A DNA stretch of 40,159 bases from Hyphomicrobiaceae bacterium (lineage in GTDB: Bacteria; Pseudomonadota; Alphaproteobacteria; Rhizobiales; Hyphomicrobiaceae), in assembly GCA_025359185.1 (NCBI GenBank), contig JANYHF010000048.1:1-40159 (forward strand). The letters are read 5' to 3'. This document shows positions 24,072 through 33,793 of the stretch, one piece after another (position 1 is the first letter of the stretch; every line of letters starts with the position of its first letter). Made by a program: the position numbers and the translations under genes. The notes under the pieces are model-generated. The model did not search any database. It had not been told where the DNA came from and worked only from the letters and a program-made list of their open reading frames with translations.

Positions 24072-25270
24072 CACAGCCCCTTGCCCGCCAGCCACCCCGC
24101 CAGCACCTGTCGTTCGGCCGGTTCAATCTCCGTCACGTTCCCCGGCGGCATGGCGTTCGACCACACGGCAGCCGACGCAATCTTCCCAGCCAGCCGCTCG
24201 ATTTGCTCTGGCGTTTCCATGACGATGCCCTTGGGCGGGCGGTGCACGCCGGGCCAGCTCGGCTCGGCGGCATGGCACATGGCACAGCGGCCCGCGATGA
24301 CGTTGTAAGCGTCGTCCGCAGCGACCTTGACTGGTGGTGCGAGCAATTCGACCTTGGCACCGTAGGCTGGCCCTTGGGTGCTGAGGAAAATCGCTGCCAC
24401 CACACAGGCCGCCGACACCGCCCAGGTCCACCAGGGCGACGGCAATCCCTTGTGCCGCGAATTGTAGAAGTGCCGCAGCAGAACGCCGATGATGATGACC
24501 AGCGCCAGAATGACAAAACTCCAGCGCGTGGCGTAAACGAACGGATAGTGGTTGCCGATCATCACGAACACGACAGGCAGAGTCAGGTAATTGTTGTGCA
24601 GCGAACGCTGTTTTCCGCGCGCGCCGTGGATGGGGTCGGGCGCCTCGCCCGCCAGCAGCGCCGCCACGACTTTACGCTGGCCTGGGATGATGACCATCGC
24701 CACATTGGCGACCATCATGGTGCCGATCAACGCGCCGATTTCCATGAAGGCACCACGCGTCGAGAAGACTTTTGTGAACAGATAGGCGGTGGCGACCAGA
24801 AAGAGGAACCCAGCTCCGAGCAGTGTACGGACATCATTGCCCAGCGGCGACCGGCAGAGGCCATCATAGATCACCCAGCCCGCGACAAGCCCGGCGAGAC
24901 TGATGGCGATGGCTTGCCATGCGGACAGCGCCAGCACATGGGTATCGATGAGATAGAGTTCCGAGCCGAAATAGTAGACGACGGCCAACAGCGCCATGCC
25001 CGACAGCCATGTGGCGTAGGCTTCCCATTTGAACCAGGTCAGTTCGTCCGGCATCCCTGCCGGCGCCACGAGATACTTCACCATGTGATAGAAGCCGCCG
25101 CCATGCACTTGCCAGGCGTCGCCGAATGCCTTGTCTGGCAGGCCTAGCCGGTGCTTCAGCGAGAGGTCCAGATGGATGAAGTAGAAGGACGAGCCGATCC
25201 AGGCAATGCCCGCAACCACATGCAGCCAGCGGATCAGGAGTTCGGTCCAATCAAGGAGGATGAGGGACAT
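24071..25270 (-). CDS. puuD: Membrane urate hydroxylase with cytochrome c domain (PuuD)
   Basis: Integral membrane urate hydroxylase giving 5-hydroxyisourate, with electrons passed to a fused c-type haem rather than to oxygen. The 399-aa product has an N-terminal urate oxidase-type domain of about seven or eight membrane segments, starting with WLHVVAGIAWIGSSFYFIHL and including LHNNYLTLPVVFVMIGNHYP. A C-terminal cytochrome follows, with CAMCH (329-333) and a probable axial Met in NAMPPGN (M374). First gene of the urate unit. No gene for HIU hydrolase or OHCU decarboxylase is in the window, so those steps must come from elsewhere or be spontaneous. Confidence 0.93.
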   Translation of the reverse strand: MSLILLDWTELLIRWLHVVAGIAWIGSSFYFIHLDLSLKHRLGLPDKAFGDAWQVHGGGFYHMVKYLVAPAGMPDELTWFKWEAYATWLSGMALLAVVYYFGSELYLIDTHVLALSAWQAIAISLAGLVAGWVIYDGLCRSPLGNDVRTLLGAGFLFLVATAYLFTKVFSTRGAFMEIGALIGTMMVANVAMVIIPGQRKVVAALLAGEAPDPIHGARGKQRSLHNNYLTLPVVFVMIGNHYPFVYATRWSFVILALVIIIGVLLRHFYNSRHKGLPSPWWTWAVSAACVVAAIFLSTQGPAYGAKVELLAPPVKVAADDAYNVIAGRCAMCHAAEPSWPGVHRPPKGIVMETPEQIERLAGKIASAAVWSNAMPPGNVTEIEPAERQVLAGWLAGKGL

Positions 25271-25366
25271 GAGGGGACCAGATGGGTGGTTTGCGACACG
25301 ATCGTTCTACGACACCTGCCAAGGCCCGGCAATCGGACGCCAGCAGGCTGCTGATTGATGGACTGG

Positions 25367-26572
25367 TTAGCTCGCCGATCGGCCATCTTGCAAGTAGCGC
25401 AGAACAATAGCCGCCGCAGCCTCGCTCGGGTTCGACGACGGCGGAGCGAGTTTGCCGGAAATCTCCGCGAGGGCCGCCATCTGCGCTGCACGGGCTGGTG
25501 TGTCGGCCAGAAGTTCACTGATACGATCCGCGAGCACCTCGGGATGTACCGCTGTTTCAAGATATTCGGGCACGAAATTGCGGCCAAGCACCAGGTTGGG
25601 CAAGATCATCGATGGCGCGCTGCCCAGCCAGCGCAATTGATAGGCGAGCGGGCCAACCCGGTAGGCTGCGACCATGGGTGTACCAGCGGCGGCAAGTTCC
25701 AGGGTGACCGTGCCCGATGCCGCAAGCGCAGCCCGGGCCAGCTTGAAGGCTGAAAATTTGTCCGCCTCGCCGGTCACGATATGGGGGCGAAGCTGCCAAT
25801 CCTTTGTCATCTCGCTCAGTTCCTCACGCCGCTCAAGAATGGTTGGCACGATGATGTCTGGCGGGTTGGGCCGTTCGCTCAGGAGGCGGATGGTTTCGGT
25901 GAAATCGGGCAACATCCGGCGCACGACGCCCCTCCGGCTGCCCGGAAGCACAGCCAGCACTGGCCGTCCTGGCGTAAGCTGCAATCGTCGTGAGAGTTCC
26001 ATCGCATCAAGGCCGTGAATCCAATCGAGGCGCTCGACAATGGGGTGGCCGACATAGGTGCAGGGCGGGCCGCCGAGCCTTGCATGGGCGGCGGGCTCGA
26101 AGGGCAGCAGCGCCAGCAGATGGTCTACATACCGCGCCATCGCCCGTGCGCGGCCCGGCCGCCACGCCCAAACGGTGGGCGACACGTAATCGATGATGGG
26201 CACTTCGGGACACTGTTTGCGCAATCGCCGGGCGACAGGATGGGTGAAGTCCGGGCTATCAATGATCAGCAGCGCGTGCGGATGAAAGGCGCGGGCCGCC
26301 GCAGCCGTCTCATACATGCGACGCACCAGTAACGGCAGCCGTTTGGCGACATCGGTGATCCCCATCACGGCGATATCGTCCATCGGGAAAATGGGGGCGA
26401 GCCCTTGTGCCAGCATGTCTTCGGCCCCGACTCCCGCAACGGTTAGTTGATCGCCCAACTGCCGGCGGAGCACCGCCAGCAGCTTGCCGCCCAGCCGATC
26501 GCCCGAGTGCTCGCCTGCAACCGCAAACAGCCTCATGGGTTCGCCGGCGCGCAGGCGGCTCTCAATCGGCAT
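25367..26572 (-). CDS. lpxB: Lipid-A-disaccharide synthase
   Basis: GT19 glycosyltransferase joining UDP-diacylglucosamine and lipid X to make the lipid A disaccharide. The 401-aa product has the N-terminal MRLFAVAGEHSGDRLGG motif, VAGVGAEDM, DSPDFTHPVARRLR, YVSPTVWAWRPGR (about 140-152) and the C-terminal AASGTVTLELAAAGTPMV nucleotide-binding segment. The ATG at 26572 has AGGGG eight bases upstream and overlaps lpxI by 11 nt; an internal ATG at 26536 that starts at MRLFAVAG is the alternative. Last gene of the pyrH-to-lpxB array; no clear terminator seen after it. Confidence 0.94.
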   Translation of the reverse strand: MPIESRLRAGEPMRLFAVAGEHSGDRLGGKLLAVLRRQLGDQLTVAGVGAEDMLAQGLAPIFPMDDIAVMGITDVAKRLPLLVRRMYETAAAARAFHPHALLIIDSPDFTHPVARRLRKQCPEVPIIDYVSPTVWAWRPGRARAMARYVDHLLALLPFEPAAHARLGGPPCTYVGHPIVERLDWIHGLDAMELSRRLQLTPGRPVLAVLPGSRRGVVRRMLPDFTETIRLLSERPNPPDIIVPTILERREELSEMTKDWQLRPHIVTGEADKFSAFKLARAALAASGTVTLELAAAGTPMVAAYRVGPLAYQLRWLGSAPSMILPNLVLGRNFVPEYLETAVHPEVLADRISELLADTPARAAQMAALAEISGKLAPPSSNPSEAAAAIVLRYLQDGRSAS

Positions 26573-27416
26573 CGGGCACCCCTGTCACAAATAGCCCGGC
26601 GGCATCGGCGAGGGCGACCAGCCGCTCGCGCTCGACCAGCAGCACATGGCCCGCATGGACGCCGATTCCTGCGAGATTGGCGGCCGCGGCCAGTTCGACC
26701 GTGCGTGGGCCGATGGTTGGCAGATCGACGCGACGGTCCTGGCCGGGCTTGGCGCGCTTCACCAGCACGCCGCGGCGTTTGCCGTTGAGCCGATTCTTGG
26801 CGCGGCGTAAGTTGGCCACGCGTTCCAGCAGCGCATCCGTGCCCTCGGCCGCTTCGACGGCCAGCGTGTAGCCTTTGCTGACTACCGCGGCCTGTCCGAT
26901 GTCGAGCGCGCCAAGCGCACGAGCGATCTCGAAACCGCGTTTGAGATCCGCCTCGTTCTCGCTGGACGGGCTCACACGGCCGATTTGACCACCGCCCGCC
27001 AGCAGTCCCGGAGCAATTTCATCAGCGCCCACGACGGCGACGCCTTTGGCCTCAAAGAAGCGGATAATGGTGGTAAGCAGATGATTGTCGCCGCCAAGCA
27101 TAAGGGTAGCGAGCTTTGGCAGGGCGAGCAGCGCGCCGAAGTCGAGCTTCAACTGCGCGATCTCAGGCCGGTCGACATGGCCGGCGATCACCAGTGCGGT
27201 GATATTCTGGCGCTTAATCGTATCGAGGATGCCGCCGACCTGGCCAAGGCCAACAGGTGTGACAGGGCAAGGCGCGGAGGCTGTGTCGCCAAAGAAACCA
27301 TCGATCGCCAGGATGTGGACGGAGCGTCCGGCGGCCATTGCTTCGGCGGCAACCACCAGCGGCAACGCACCGCCGCCCGCCAGAATTCCCAGGGTGCCTG
27401 TAAGGGCCACGCTCAC
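26562..27416 (-). CDS. lpxI: UDP-2,3-diacylglucosamine pyrophosphatase LpxI
   Basis: Converts UDP-2,3-diacylglucosamine to lipid X; the alphaproteobacterial replacement for LpxH. The chosen GTG start (27416) overlaps the lpxA stop as GTGA and gives 284 aa; a GTG two codons later is equally close to the family N-terminus LGILAGGGALP. Domains: N-terminal substrate domain with the GILAGGGALP start, the linker, and a C-terminal domain with KGYTLAVEAAEGTDALLERV, and PTIGPRTVELAAAANLAGIG (about 234-253). Confidence 0.93.
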   Translation of the reverse strand: MSVALTGTLGILAGGGALPLVVAAEAMAAGRSVHILAIDGFFGDTASAPCPVTPVGLGQVGGILDTIKRQNITALVIAGHVDRPEIAQLKLDFGALLALPKLATLMLGGDNHLLTTIIRFFEAKGVAVVGADEIAPGLLAGGGQIGRVSPSSENEADLKRGFEIARALGALDIGQAAVVSKGYTLAVEAAEGTDALLERVANLRRAKNRLNGKRRGVLVKRAKPGQDRRVDLPTIGPRTVELAAAANLAGIGVHAGHVLLVERERLVALADAAGLFVTGVPDAD

Positions 27417-28210
27417 ACCGCTGCGGCGTCGCGCGGCGTGCATAACGGGCGCTTGCCGCCGGCGCGGATGAAAGCGATGATCTCGGTGACGATCGGATTG
27501 TCTTTGAACTCGACCGCCACGTCCTCGACCCGCTCCATCAGCGTGCCTTCATCGGCGAACAGCAGCCGGTAGGCGCGCCGTAAGCTCTGGACATCGCTGC
27601 CCGAGAAGCCACGGCGCTTGAGCCCGACGATGTTCAGTCCGGTCAGATGTGCGCGGTTGCCCATGGCCATGCCGTAGGGGATCAAGTCGTCTTCGAGCGC
27701 GGACATGCCGCCGAGAAACGCATGTGCGCCGACCCGCGCGAACTGGATCACACCCGCTGCGCCGCCCAGTATGGCATAGTCGCCCACGACACAATGGCCA
27801 GCCGTGGAAGCGCCTGAGAAGATCACGTTGTTGCCGATATGGCAGTCGTGGCCGACATGGGAGTGCACCAGGAACGTGCACCTATCGCCGATTGACGTCA
27901 CCATGCCGCCACCTTCGGTGCCCGGATTGATGGTCACCCCTTCGCGAAAAATGCAATTGGCACCGATGGTCAGGGTCGAGGGCTCACCCTTGAATTTGAG
28001 ATCCTGGGGCTTATGACCGATCGAGGCAAAGGGGAAGATCTCCGAACCAGGCCCAATGGTCGTACGGCCGGTCACAACAGCGTTGGTGTGGACGCGCACG
28101 CCCGCTCCGAGAGTCACATTTGGACCGATCACACTGAACGCACCGATGATGCAGCCATCGCCGATATTGGCCGTGTCATCAATGACGGAGAATTTGTGAA
28201 TATCGCTCAT
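27413..28210 (-). CDS. lpxA: UDP-N-acetylglucosamine acyltransferase
   Basis: First lipid A enzyme; transfers a hydroxyacyl chain from ACP to UDP-GlcNAc. The 265-aa product is a left-handed beta helix of hexapeptide repeats with the family loop [13 protein letters not shown] (64-76) and the catalytic histidine H121 in [12 protein letters not shown]. The C-terminal helical domain begins [11 protein letters not shown] and contains the YRLLF segment. It overlaps fabZ upstream (ATGA) and lpxI downstream (GTGA). Confidence 0.96.
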   Translation of the reverse strand: MSDIHKFSVIDDTANIGDGCIIGAFSVIGPNVTLGAGVRVHTNAVVTGRTTIGPGSEIFPFASIGHKPQDLKFKGEPSTLTIGANCIFREGVTINPGTEGGGMVTSIGDRCTFLVHSHVGHDCHIGNNVIFSGASTAGHCVVGDYAILGGAAGVIQFARVGAHAFLGGMSALEDDLIPYGMAMGNRAHLTGLNIVGLKRRGFSGSDVQSLRRAYRLLFADEGTLMERVEDVAVEFKDNPIVTEIIAFIRAGGKRPLCTPRDAAAV

Positions 28211-28698
28211 GCCGCCGGCTTGTTGTAAGTATCGACATCCGTGATCATCGCGCCGATCTCAGCCTCGGCCACGAGCAATCCGTTGACGCGGGCCTCGCAG
28301 CCGAAGCGGAAGACTTTGCCGCGCGCCCGGATCTTTTTGACGTGATAATAAACCGTGTCGCCAGGTACCACGGGACGCCGGAACTTGGCTTTATCGATGG
28401 TCATGAAAAACACCAGCGAGGGCTCGTAGTTCTCTGAAAGGCCATCGGCACTCAGCGCGCCGGCAGTCTGGGCCATGCCCTCGATCAGCAGCACACCTGG
28501 CATCACCGGAAATTGGGGGAAATGGCCCTGGAAGAATGGCTCGTTAATGGTGACGGCTTTGATACCGACGGCCGAGTAGTCTCCTTCCATTTCGATGATC
28601 TTATCGATCAGCAGGAAGGGGTAGCGGTGCGGCAGCAGTTTCATGACGCGGGCGATGTCTGCGCTGCGCATTTCCCGCTTAGGAACCTGGTCGTTCAT
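28207..28698 (-). CDS. fabZ: 3-hydroxyacyl-ACP dehydratase FabZ
   Basis: Dehydrates 3-hydroxyacyl-ACP in fatty acid elongation and so competes with LpxA/LpxD for the same acyl donors. The 163-aa hot-dog-fold protein has [12 protein letters not shown] (21-32), the catalytic histidine H59 in [14 protein letters not shown] and glutamate E73 in LLIEGMAQ. It overlaps lpxA by four bases. Upstream, a small dyad GGCGCT-N6-AGCGCC (28721-28738) lies in the 51-nt gap to lpxD. Confidence 0.96.
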   Translation of the reverse strand: MNDQVPKREMRSADIARVMKLLPHRYPFLLIDKIIEMEGDYSAVGIKAVTINEPFFQGHFPQFPVMPGVLLIEGMAQTAGALSADGLSENYEPSLVFFMTIDKAKFRRPVVPGDTVYYHVKKIRARGKVFRFGCEARVNGLLVAEAEIGAMITDVDTYNKPAA

Positions 28699-28749
28699 CC
28701 GTTCAACTCCTGCCCACTGGGGCGCTAACGCTAGCGCCAGGGGCGCTGA

Positions 28750-29781
28750 TCAAACTTTTTTCCGCTTCGCCAACAACTTTACGGCGGCGAGTTCCCGCGC
28801 AAATTCGACGAGCGGCTTGGCGGGAGTGCCGCCGTAGCGGCCACCGGCAGCCAGGTCATGCGTGACCGCGGTACGGCCGGCAATCTGAGCGCCCGACCCA
28901 ATCTTGAGGTGTCCGACGATGCCTGCCTGGCCACCAACGACGACAAAATCACCGAGCTCCGACGAGCCAGAAATGCCAACCATGCTGACAATCACGCAAT
29001 GCCGGCCAACCACGACGTTGTGCCCGATCTGGACGAGATTATCAATTTTTGTGCCCTCGCCGATGATGGTATCCTTAAGACTGCCGCGATCCACTGTCGT
29101 GTTGGCACCGATCTCGACGTCGTCTTGAATGATGACTCGGCCGATTTGCGGCACTTTCAGATGGCCCCGGCTGCCCATCGCAAACCCGAAGCCGTCCTGG
29201 CCAATTTTCACACCTGCGTGCACAACTACACGGTCGCCAACGAGCGCATGAGTAAGTACCGCGTTGGGGCCGACATAGCCGTCGCGCCCGACTGTCACGC
29301 GGTAACCGATCACTGCGCCTGATTCCACAATCGTGCCTCGCCCAACGCGCGCTTCGCGCCCGACAATCGCGCCGGGTTCGATGATGGCGCCGGCCTCGAC
29401 GGTTGCGGTCGAATGGACGGGCCCGGGTTCGCCGCCCATCTCGGCAACGCGGGAGCGGCCTGCGCCGGGATAAAAGCGGGCAAGCGTTTGAGCGAAGGCG
29501 CGGTAAGGATCGGCGGTGACGAGAGCCGCTGTGCCGGGGGAAACCTGGGTGGCAAATTCCTCACGGACGAAACACGCGGCCGCCGCCGTCGTACGCAATT
29601 GGGGTGCGTATTTGCGGTTGTCGAGAAAGGTCACATGGGCCTGGGTGGCGGCATCGAGCGGCCGGGCGTCTTCGATGGCCAGGGCAGGGTTCACGGTTGC
29701 AGGAAGTGTTATCTTGGTGCCAGAAACAAGCTCATCCAGCGTGAACGGCCCGGCACGATCGAAAAATCCAGGATGCTGCAT
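28750..29781 (-). CDS. lpxD: UDP-3-O-(3-hydroxyacyl)glucosamine N-acyltransferase
   Basis: Third step of lipid A synthesis: N-acylation of the LpxC product. The 343-aa product has the N-terminal uridine-binding domain ([12 protein letters not shown] near 51-62), then a left-handed beta helix of hexapeptide repeats and the catalytic histidine H254 in [15 protein letters not shown]. The GQDGFGF loop (194-200) is also present. A C-terminal Lys-rich helix ends the protein. It follows bamA by 251 nt. Confidence 0.95.
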   Translation of the reverse strand: MQHPGFFDRAGPFTLDELVSGTKITLPATVNPALAIEDARPLDAATQAHVTFLDNRKYAPQLRTTAAAACFVREEFATQVSPGTAALVTADPYRAFAQTLARFYPGAGRSRVAEMGGEPGPVHSTATVEAGAIIEPGAIVGREARVGRGTIVESGAVIGYRVTVGRDGYVGPNAVLTHALVGDRVVVHAGVKIGQDGFGFAMGSRGHLKVPQIGRVIIQDDVEIGANTTVDRGSLKDTIIGEGTKIDNLVQIGHNVVVGRHCVIVSMVGISGSSELGDFVVVGGQAGIVGHLKIGSGAQIAGRTAVTHDLAAGGRYGGTPAKPLVEFARELAAVKLLAKRKKV

Positions 29782-30032
29782 GTTCTTGCGACGGCTTGCG
29801 CCTTGCCCTGTTTGCTGTTGGGTTCTTGACGAGGGGCCAAGTGGCTGTGTGTCGGGGCGAATGTGTGAAAACCACCCCGTCCACTAACCATAAGCGATGC
29901 GTCCAGCTGCCGCCACCGTCAACACCTCGGTGTCCACGGGATCAGAGATGAACCGTCAGATGGCTCCACTAACGGGTCGTTCAGGCGATGGTGGGCTCCA
30001 TCCGGCCCACCAAAATCATCACCGGTCGCAGC
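29782..30032. other. Spacer between bamA and lpxD
   Basis: This 251-nt gap has no supported gene; an ompH/skp gene, present here in many proteobacteria, is absent. A short stem GGTGGGC/GCCCACC lies near 29990-30011 but on the minus strand is not followed by T residues, so it is not a typical terminator. An lpxD promoter may lie here. Confidence 0.5.
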
Positions 30033-32375
30033 CTAGAACCGCGTCGATGCGCCGAACCGGAAGGATTGCATCTGATCGCTCTCATCTTTGCGTAAGACAT
30101 ACGCATAGTCGGCGCGCAGCGGTCCGAGCGGCGAATTCCAGGTCAAGCTAGCGCCGACCGACGAGCGCAGGACGCCATCGCTGGTCACATTGCCCAAAGT
30201 ATTCGCATCGCTAGCCTTCCAGAGCGAACCGGCGTCCGCGAACACAGCGCCGCCAAGCCCAATATCTTCGGGGATCAGCGGCAACGGGAAGCGCATTTCG
30301 GCAGTGGCGGCATAGAACAGCTCGCCGCCCAACGCGGCGCCCGTGGCATCGCGCGGTCCGTAACCCGACGATCCAAAGCCTCGGATGGTCTCGCCACCCT
30401 TGAAGAACAGGTCGGTATTGCGGATATCATGACCGCCCCAAGGCATCACGTCACCACCGATCAACCGGCCAACCAGTGTGATTTTGTCGGCCAGCGGGTA
30501 ATAGGCGCGCGCCTCGCCGACGGTGCGCAGATAATGCACATCGCCACCAAGACCGGCAACATCCTGAGAGGCCTCCAGGTAGATACCTTTGCTGGGGTTC
30601 TGCTTCACGTTTCGGGTGTCGTAAGCCAGCGTGTAGCCCAGGGCCGATGTCCATGCCGGGCCCGAGATCACCGAATTTGGAGCTGTCGCATATTTCGAGT
30701 CGTTGTTGGCGCCCGCGTAGTTGACGTCGAACACTTCATCCCGCGCCAGCGTGTATCGCGTCGACAGGCCCAGTTCGTCGCTGAGCGGGAAGCCCAGGCG
30801 CACGTCAAAGCCCGAATGGCGCAATTTGTAGCCCGACGTCGAGCGGTAATCGGATTCCTTGTGGAACACGTCGAACCCGGCTGACACGTTCGAATCGAGG
30901 AAACGCGGCTCCGTGAAGCTGAAATCAACCTGGGCACGGGTCAAACTGCCAGACAGGGTGAGCGACAGAAACTGCCCATTGCCCATCAGGTTGCGCTCTT
31001 TGTAGGAAATGTCGGCGATCACGCCTTCTGCCGTCGAATAACCGCCGCCGAACGAGACCTCGCCAGTGGATTGCTCGACCACATTCACCGTCAACGAAAT
31101 GCGATCTGGCGCGCTGCCCTGCTGACTGGTGATATCGACAGTTTTGAAGAAGCCGAGGCCCTGCAGGCGCTGTTTGGCGCGCGTGACCAAAAGCCGGTTG
31201 AAGGCATCCCCCTCCGAGAGGCGAAACTCCCGGCGGATAACGTGATCTGACGTCCGCAGATTGCCGAAGACATCGATTCGCTCGATATAAATCTTGGGTC
31301 CATTCTCGACGGCGTAATTGATGCCAATCGTACGGGCCGCGTTGTCACGCACAGGCTTCGGACGGACTTGTGCAAAGGCATTTCCACGGTCGGCAAGCGA
31401 AACCGTCATCGCCTCGACTGATTTTTCGACCTTGCTCACGTCGTAAGTGTTGCCTTTGAGCGTCGTGGCGCTCGACCGAAGCTCATCGCCGGTCACGCCT
31501 TCAAGCGCGGAAGTGACAGTGATATCGCCAAAGGTGTAGGCGTCGCCCTCTTCCACTGTAAAGGTCAGGAAGAAGCCCTTGCCGCTGCGGTCGAGATCAG
31601 CAGATGCGGACACGATCTGTGCGTCGGCGTAGCCATTCTTCAAATAAAACTGGCGCAGCAGCTCGCGGTCCAGATTGAGGCGGTCGGGATCGTAGACGTC
31701 CGTGCTCTTGAACCAGCTTAGCCAGTTGTGCTCGGTGGTGGTGATCGCTTCCTTCAGCTGGGCGTCCGTGAACGCTTTATTGCCAATGAAGTGGATGCTC
31801 TGCACCTTTGTGCTCGGGCCTTCGCTGATCTCGTAGACAAGATTGACGCGGTTCTGTTCCAGCTCGATCAGCTTTGGCTCGACCGTCGCGGCGAACAGGC
31901 CTTGTTTCTGGTACACATCCAGGATGCGTTGAATATCTGCCTGAACTTTGGCTTTGGTGAAGATAGCGCGCGCGTGCAACTGCACCTCGCCTTCCAGGGT
32001 CTTATCTTCAACTTCCTTGTTGCCCTCGAAAACCACCTTATTGACGACCGGGTTCTCCGTGACGACGACAATCACGGTGCCGCCCTTGCGCTCAATGCGC
32101 ACGTCGCCGAACAGGCCGGTTTCAAACAGTCTTTGGATAGACTCGTCGGCCTTGCCCGCGTCATAGGGACTGCCAACCGCTATTGTGAGATAGTTGCGGA
32201 CGGTTTCTGCTTCGACACGCTGATTACCGCGCACCTGAATGTCAGAAATGACTGCGCTTTGAGCAAAAACAGCGCGCGGAATCGCAGCCTCAAAGCCAGT
32301 GATCGCGATCACTGCAAATAACATCCGGAGGGTCAATACACCCCTCAAGTTCATGACCCTCATTACGCATGTCAT
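30033..32375 (-). CDS. bamA: Outer membrane protein assembly factor BamA
   Basis: Central Omp85 protein that folds beta-barrel proteins into the outer membrane. The 780-aa product has a signal peptide (cleavage after AVFA, about residue 38), five POTRA domains (about 42-440, the first with ISDIQVRGNQRVEAETV), and a 16-stranded barrel ending in the terminal motif FRFGASTRF with C-terminal Phe. The loop-6 motif is visible as GGETIRGFGSSGYGPR. ATG at 32375 has AGGGG eight bases before it; ATGs at 32363 and 32354 are alternatives that shorten the leader. Confidence 0.95.
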   Translation of the reverse strand: MTCVMRVMNLRGVLTLRMLFAVIAITGFEAAIPRAVFAQSAVISDIQVRGNQRVEAETVRNYLTIAVGSPYDAGKADESIQRLFETGLFGDVRIERKGGTVIVVVTENPVVNKVVFEGNKEVEDKTLEGEVQLHARAIFTKAKVQADIQRILDVYQKQGLFAATVEPKLIELEQNRVNLVYEISEGPSTKVQSIHFIGNKAFTDAQLKEAITTTEHNWLSWFKSTDVYDPDRLNLDRELLRQFYLKNGYADAQIVSASADLDRSGKGFFLTFTVEEGDAYTFGDITVTSALEGVTGDELRSSATTLKGNTYDVSKVEKSVEAMTVSLADRGNAFAQVRPKPVRDNAARTIGINYAVENGPKIYIERIDVFGNLRTSDHVIRREFRLSEGDAFNRLLVTRAKQRLQGLGFFKTVDITSQQGSAPDRISLTVNVVEQSTGEVSFGGGYSTAEGVIADISYKERNLMGNGQFLSLTLSGSLTRAQVDFSFTEPRFLDSNVSAGFDVFHKESDYRSTSGYKLRHSGFDVRLGFPLSDELGLSTRYTLARDEVFDVNYAGANNDSKYATAPNSVISGPAWTSALGYTLAYDTRNVKQNPSKGIYLEASQDVAGLGGDVHYLRTVGEARAYYPLADKITLVGRLIGGDVMPWGGHDIRNTDLFFKGGETIRGFGSSGYGPRDATGAALGGELFYAATAEMRFPLPLIPEDIGLGGAVFADAGSLWKASDANTLGNVTSDGVLRSSVGASLTWNSPLGPLRADYAYVLRKDESDQMQSFRFGASTRF

Positions 32376-32389
32376 GCGCCGTGCCCCTG

Positions 32390-32416
32390 AATAAAACGCT
32401 GATCCCCATCAGCGTT
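32390..32416 (-). terminator. Stem-loop between rseP and bamA, terminator or leader hairpin
   Basis: On the minus strand AACGCTGAT and ATCAGCGTT pair perfectly around GGGG (32416-32395) and are followed by TTATT. The last T-rich base lies about 15 nt before the bamA ATG, next to the AGGGG ribosome site. It could end rseP transcripts, or, being so close to the start, regulate bamA translation. Confidence 0.5.
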
Positions 32417-32563
32417 GCCTGCCTTTGAGCAAGCAAACCCCATGATTCCGTCACGATTGAGACCGCCCGCGCTACCGATGCCCGCACAGCCCCGTTATGC
32501 CTATACTACTTCCCGGAACCCAAGAGTCCAGAGAGCCAGTAAACGTACATCCGAGCACAAAAC

Positions 32564-33736
32564 TCAGCCCGCGATGATCCTTCCGACAACCCCTGTCAGA
32601 TGGTTCACCGTGGTGATCACCAATAGCATGAGCACCATGGCCAAGCCAACCCGAAATGCCACTTCCTGCGTCCTTTGGCTCAACGGGCGGCCGCGAACAG
32701 CTTCGATGGCGTAGAATACCAGGTGGCCGCCGTCCATGATCGGGATCGGCATCAGATTTGTGAAGCCGATGGCGATGGAAATGAACGCTAGCAGCCGAAT
32801 CAGCGGCTCGATGCCAGCTGTGGCAAATTTGCCCGCCAGTTCCACCATTTTTGTTGGCCCCGCAAGGGCGCTTACGCCTTGGCGTCCGACAATCAGATCC
32901 CAAATCCCGCGGGTTGCAGCTTGCAGAATAAGGCCGGTCTCGGTGGTGCCGCGTTGCAGCGCTTCAATGGGTCCGAAATACCGGAATTTCAGGTCGCTGG
33001 TGTTAGTTTGCTGCTGAATGCCGATCCGGCCGGCTTTGGCGGGATCGCCCAAAACGTCCTTTTCGGCCTGCAAGCGAGGTGTCAGCTTGATTGACAGGGT
33101 CTGACCCCCGCGATCGACCTGGAGTGCGATTTCCCGGTCTGCGCTGCTCGTCACGATCAACTGCAAGCGGCCCCAATTGTCGAGTAAAGTACCGTTTACG
33201 GATAAGATCGTATCGCCTGCAAGCAGACCAGCTTGCTCGGCCGGTGACCCGGCAATGACCTTGTCAATCCGGACCGGTTGCTGAACTTCGCCGACGAACA
33301 TGTAGAACGCTGCGAAAATGACAATCGCGAGCAGGAAATTGGCAACGGGACCCGCAGCCGCGATAATGGCGCGCTGCCAGACCGGTTTCAGGTGATAAAA
33401 GCCCTTGCGTTCCTCAGCGCTGGCATTGGCGCGCTCGGCAACCACTTTTTCATCTGTGGTCGGAACGCTGGACGCATTGTCGTCGTCAACGAACTTCACA
33501 TAGCCGCCGAGTGGGAACCAGGCCAGCCGCCAACGCGTGCCCTTGCGGTCTGTAAAGTGAGCGACTTCAGGGCCGAAGCCGAGCGAAAACGCCGAAACAG
33601 TCACGCCGCACAACCGCGCCGCAACGAAATGACCAAGCTCGTGCACGACGATAATGATGGTGATCAGGAACAGGAACGCGGGCGGTGCGAGCCAGACTTG
33701 CGGCCCAAAGACCGATAAAATCGCGTGCAAATCCAT
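32564..33736 (-). CDS. rseP: Site-2 protease RseP
   Basis: Membrane zinc metalloprotease that cuts anti-sigma factors and remnant signal peptides inside the membrane. The 390-aa product has HELGH (32-36) in the first helix, a PDZ domain (about 130-215, with AGSPAEQAGLLAGDTILSVNG) and the second motif NLMPIPIMDGGH (about 335-346) giving the third zinc ligand. About four membrane helices. The ATG at 33736 follows AAAGGA; a TTG one codon before it is unlikely. Between dxr and bamA as in most alphaproteobacteria. Confidence 0.95.
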   Translation of the reverse strand: MDLHAILSVFGPQVWLAPPAFLFLITIIIVVHELGHFVAARLCGVTVSAFSLGFGPEVAHFTDRKGTRWRLAWFPLGGYVKFVDDDNASSVPTTDEKVVAERANASAEERKGFYHLKPVWQRAIIAAAGPVANFLLAIVIFAAFYMFVGEVQQPVRIDKVIAGSPAEQAGLLAGDTILSVNGTLLDNWGRLQLIVTSSADREIALQVDRGGQTLSIKLTPRLQAEKDVLGDPAKAGRIGIQQQTNTSDLKFRYFGPIEALQRGTTETGLILQAATRGIWDLIVGRQGVSALAGPTKMVELAGKFATAGIEPLIRLLAFISIAIGFTNLMPIPIMDGGHLVFYAIEAVRGRPLSQRTQEVAFRVGLAMVLMLLVITTVNHLTGVVGRIIAG

Positions 33737-33793
33737 CAATGGTCCTTTCGGCGGGCGGAACTTGGCGGCCCCAAAAGGGCGCCGTGCAACAGC

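Noticed and set aside
24026-25147. Plus-strand frame of 373 codons opposite puuD
   Set aside because: Arg/His-rich product with no domain; puuD on the other strand has haem and membrane motifs.
25335-25360. CAGCAG-GCTGCTG stem as terminator of lpxB
   Set aside because: Short, no T-run on the minus strand.
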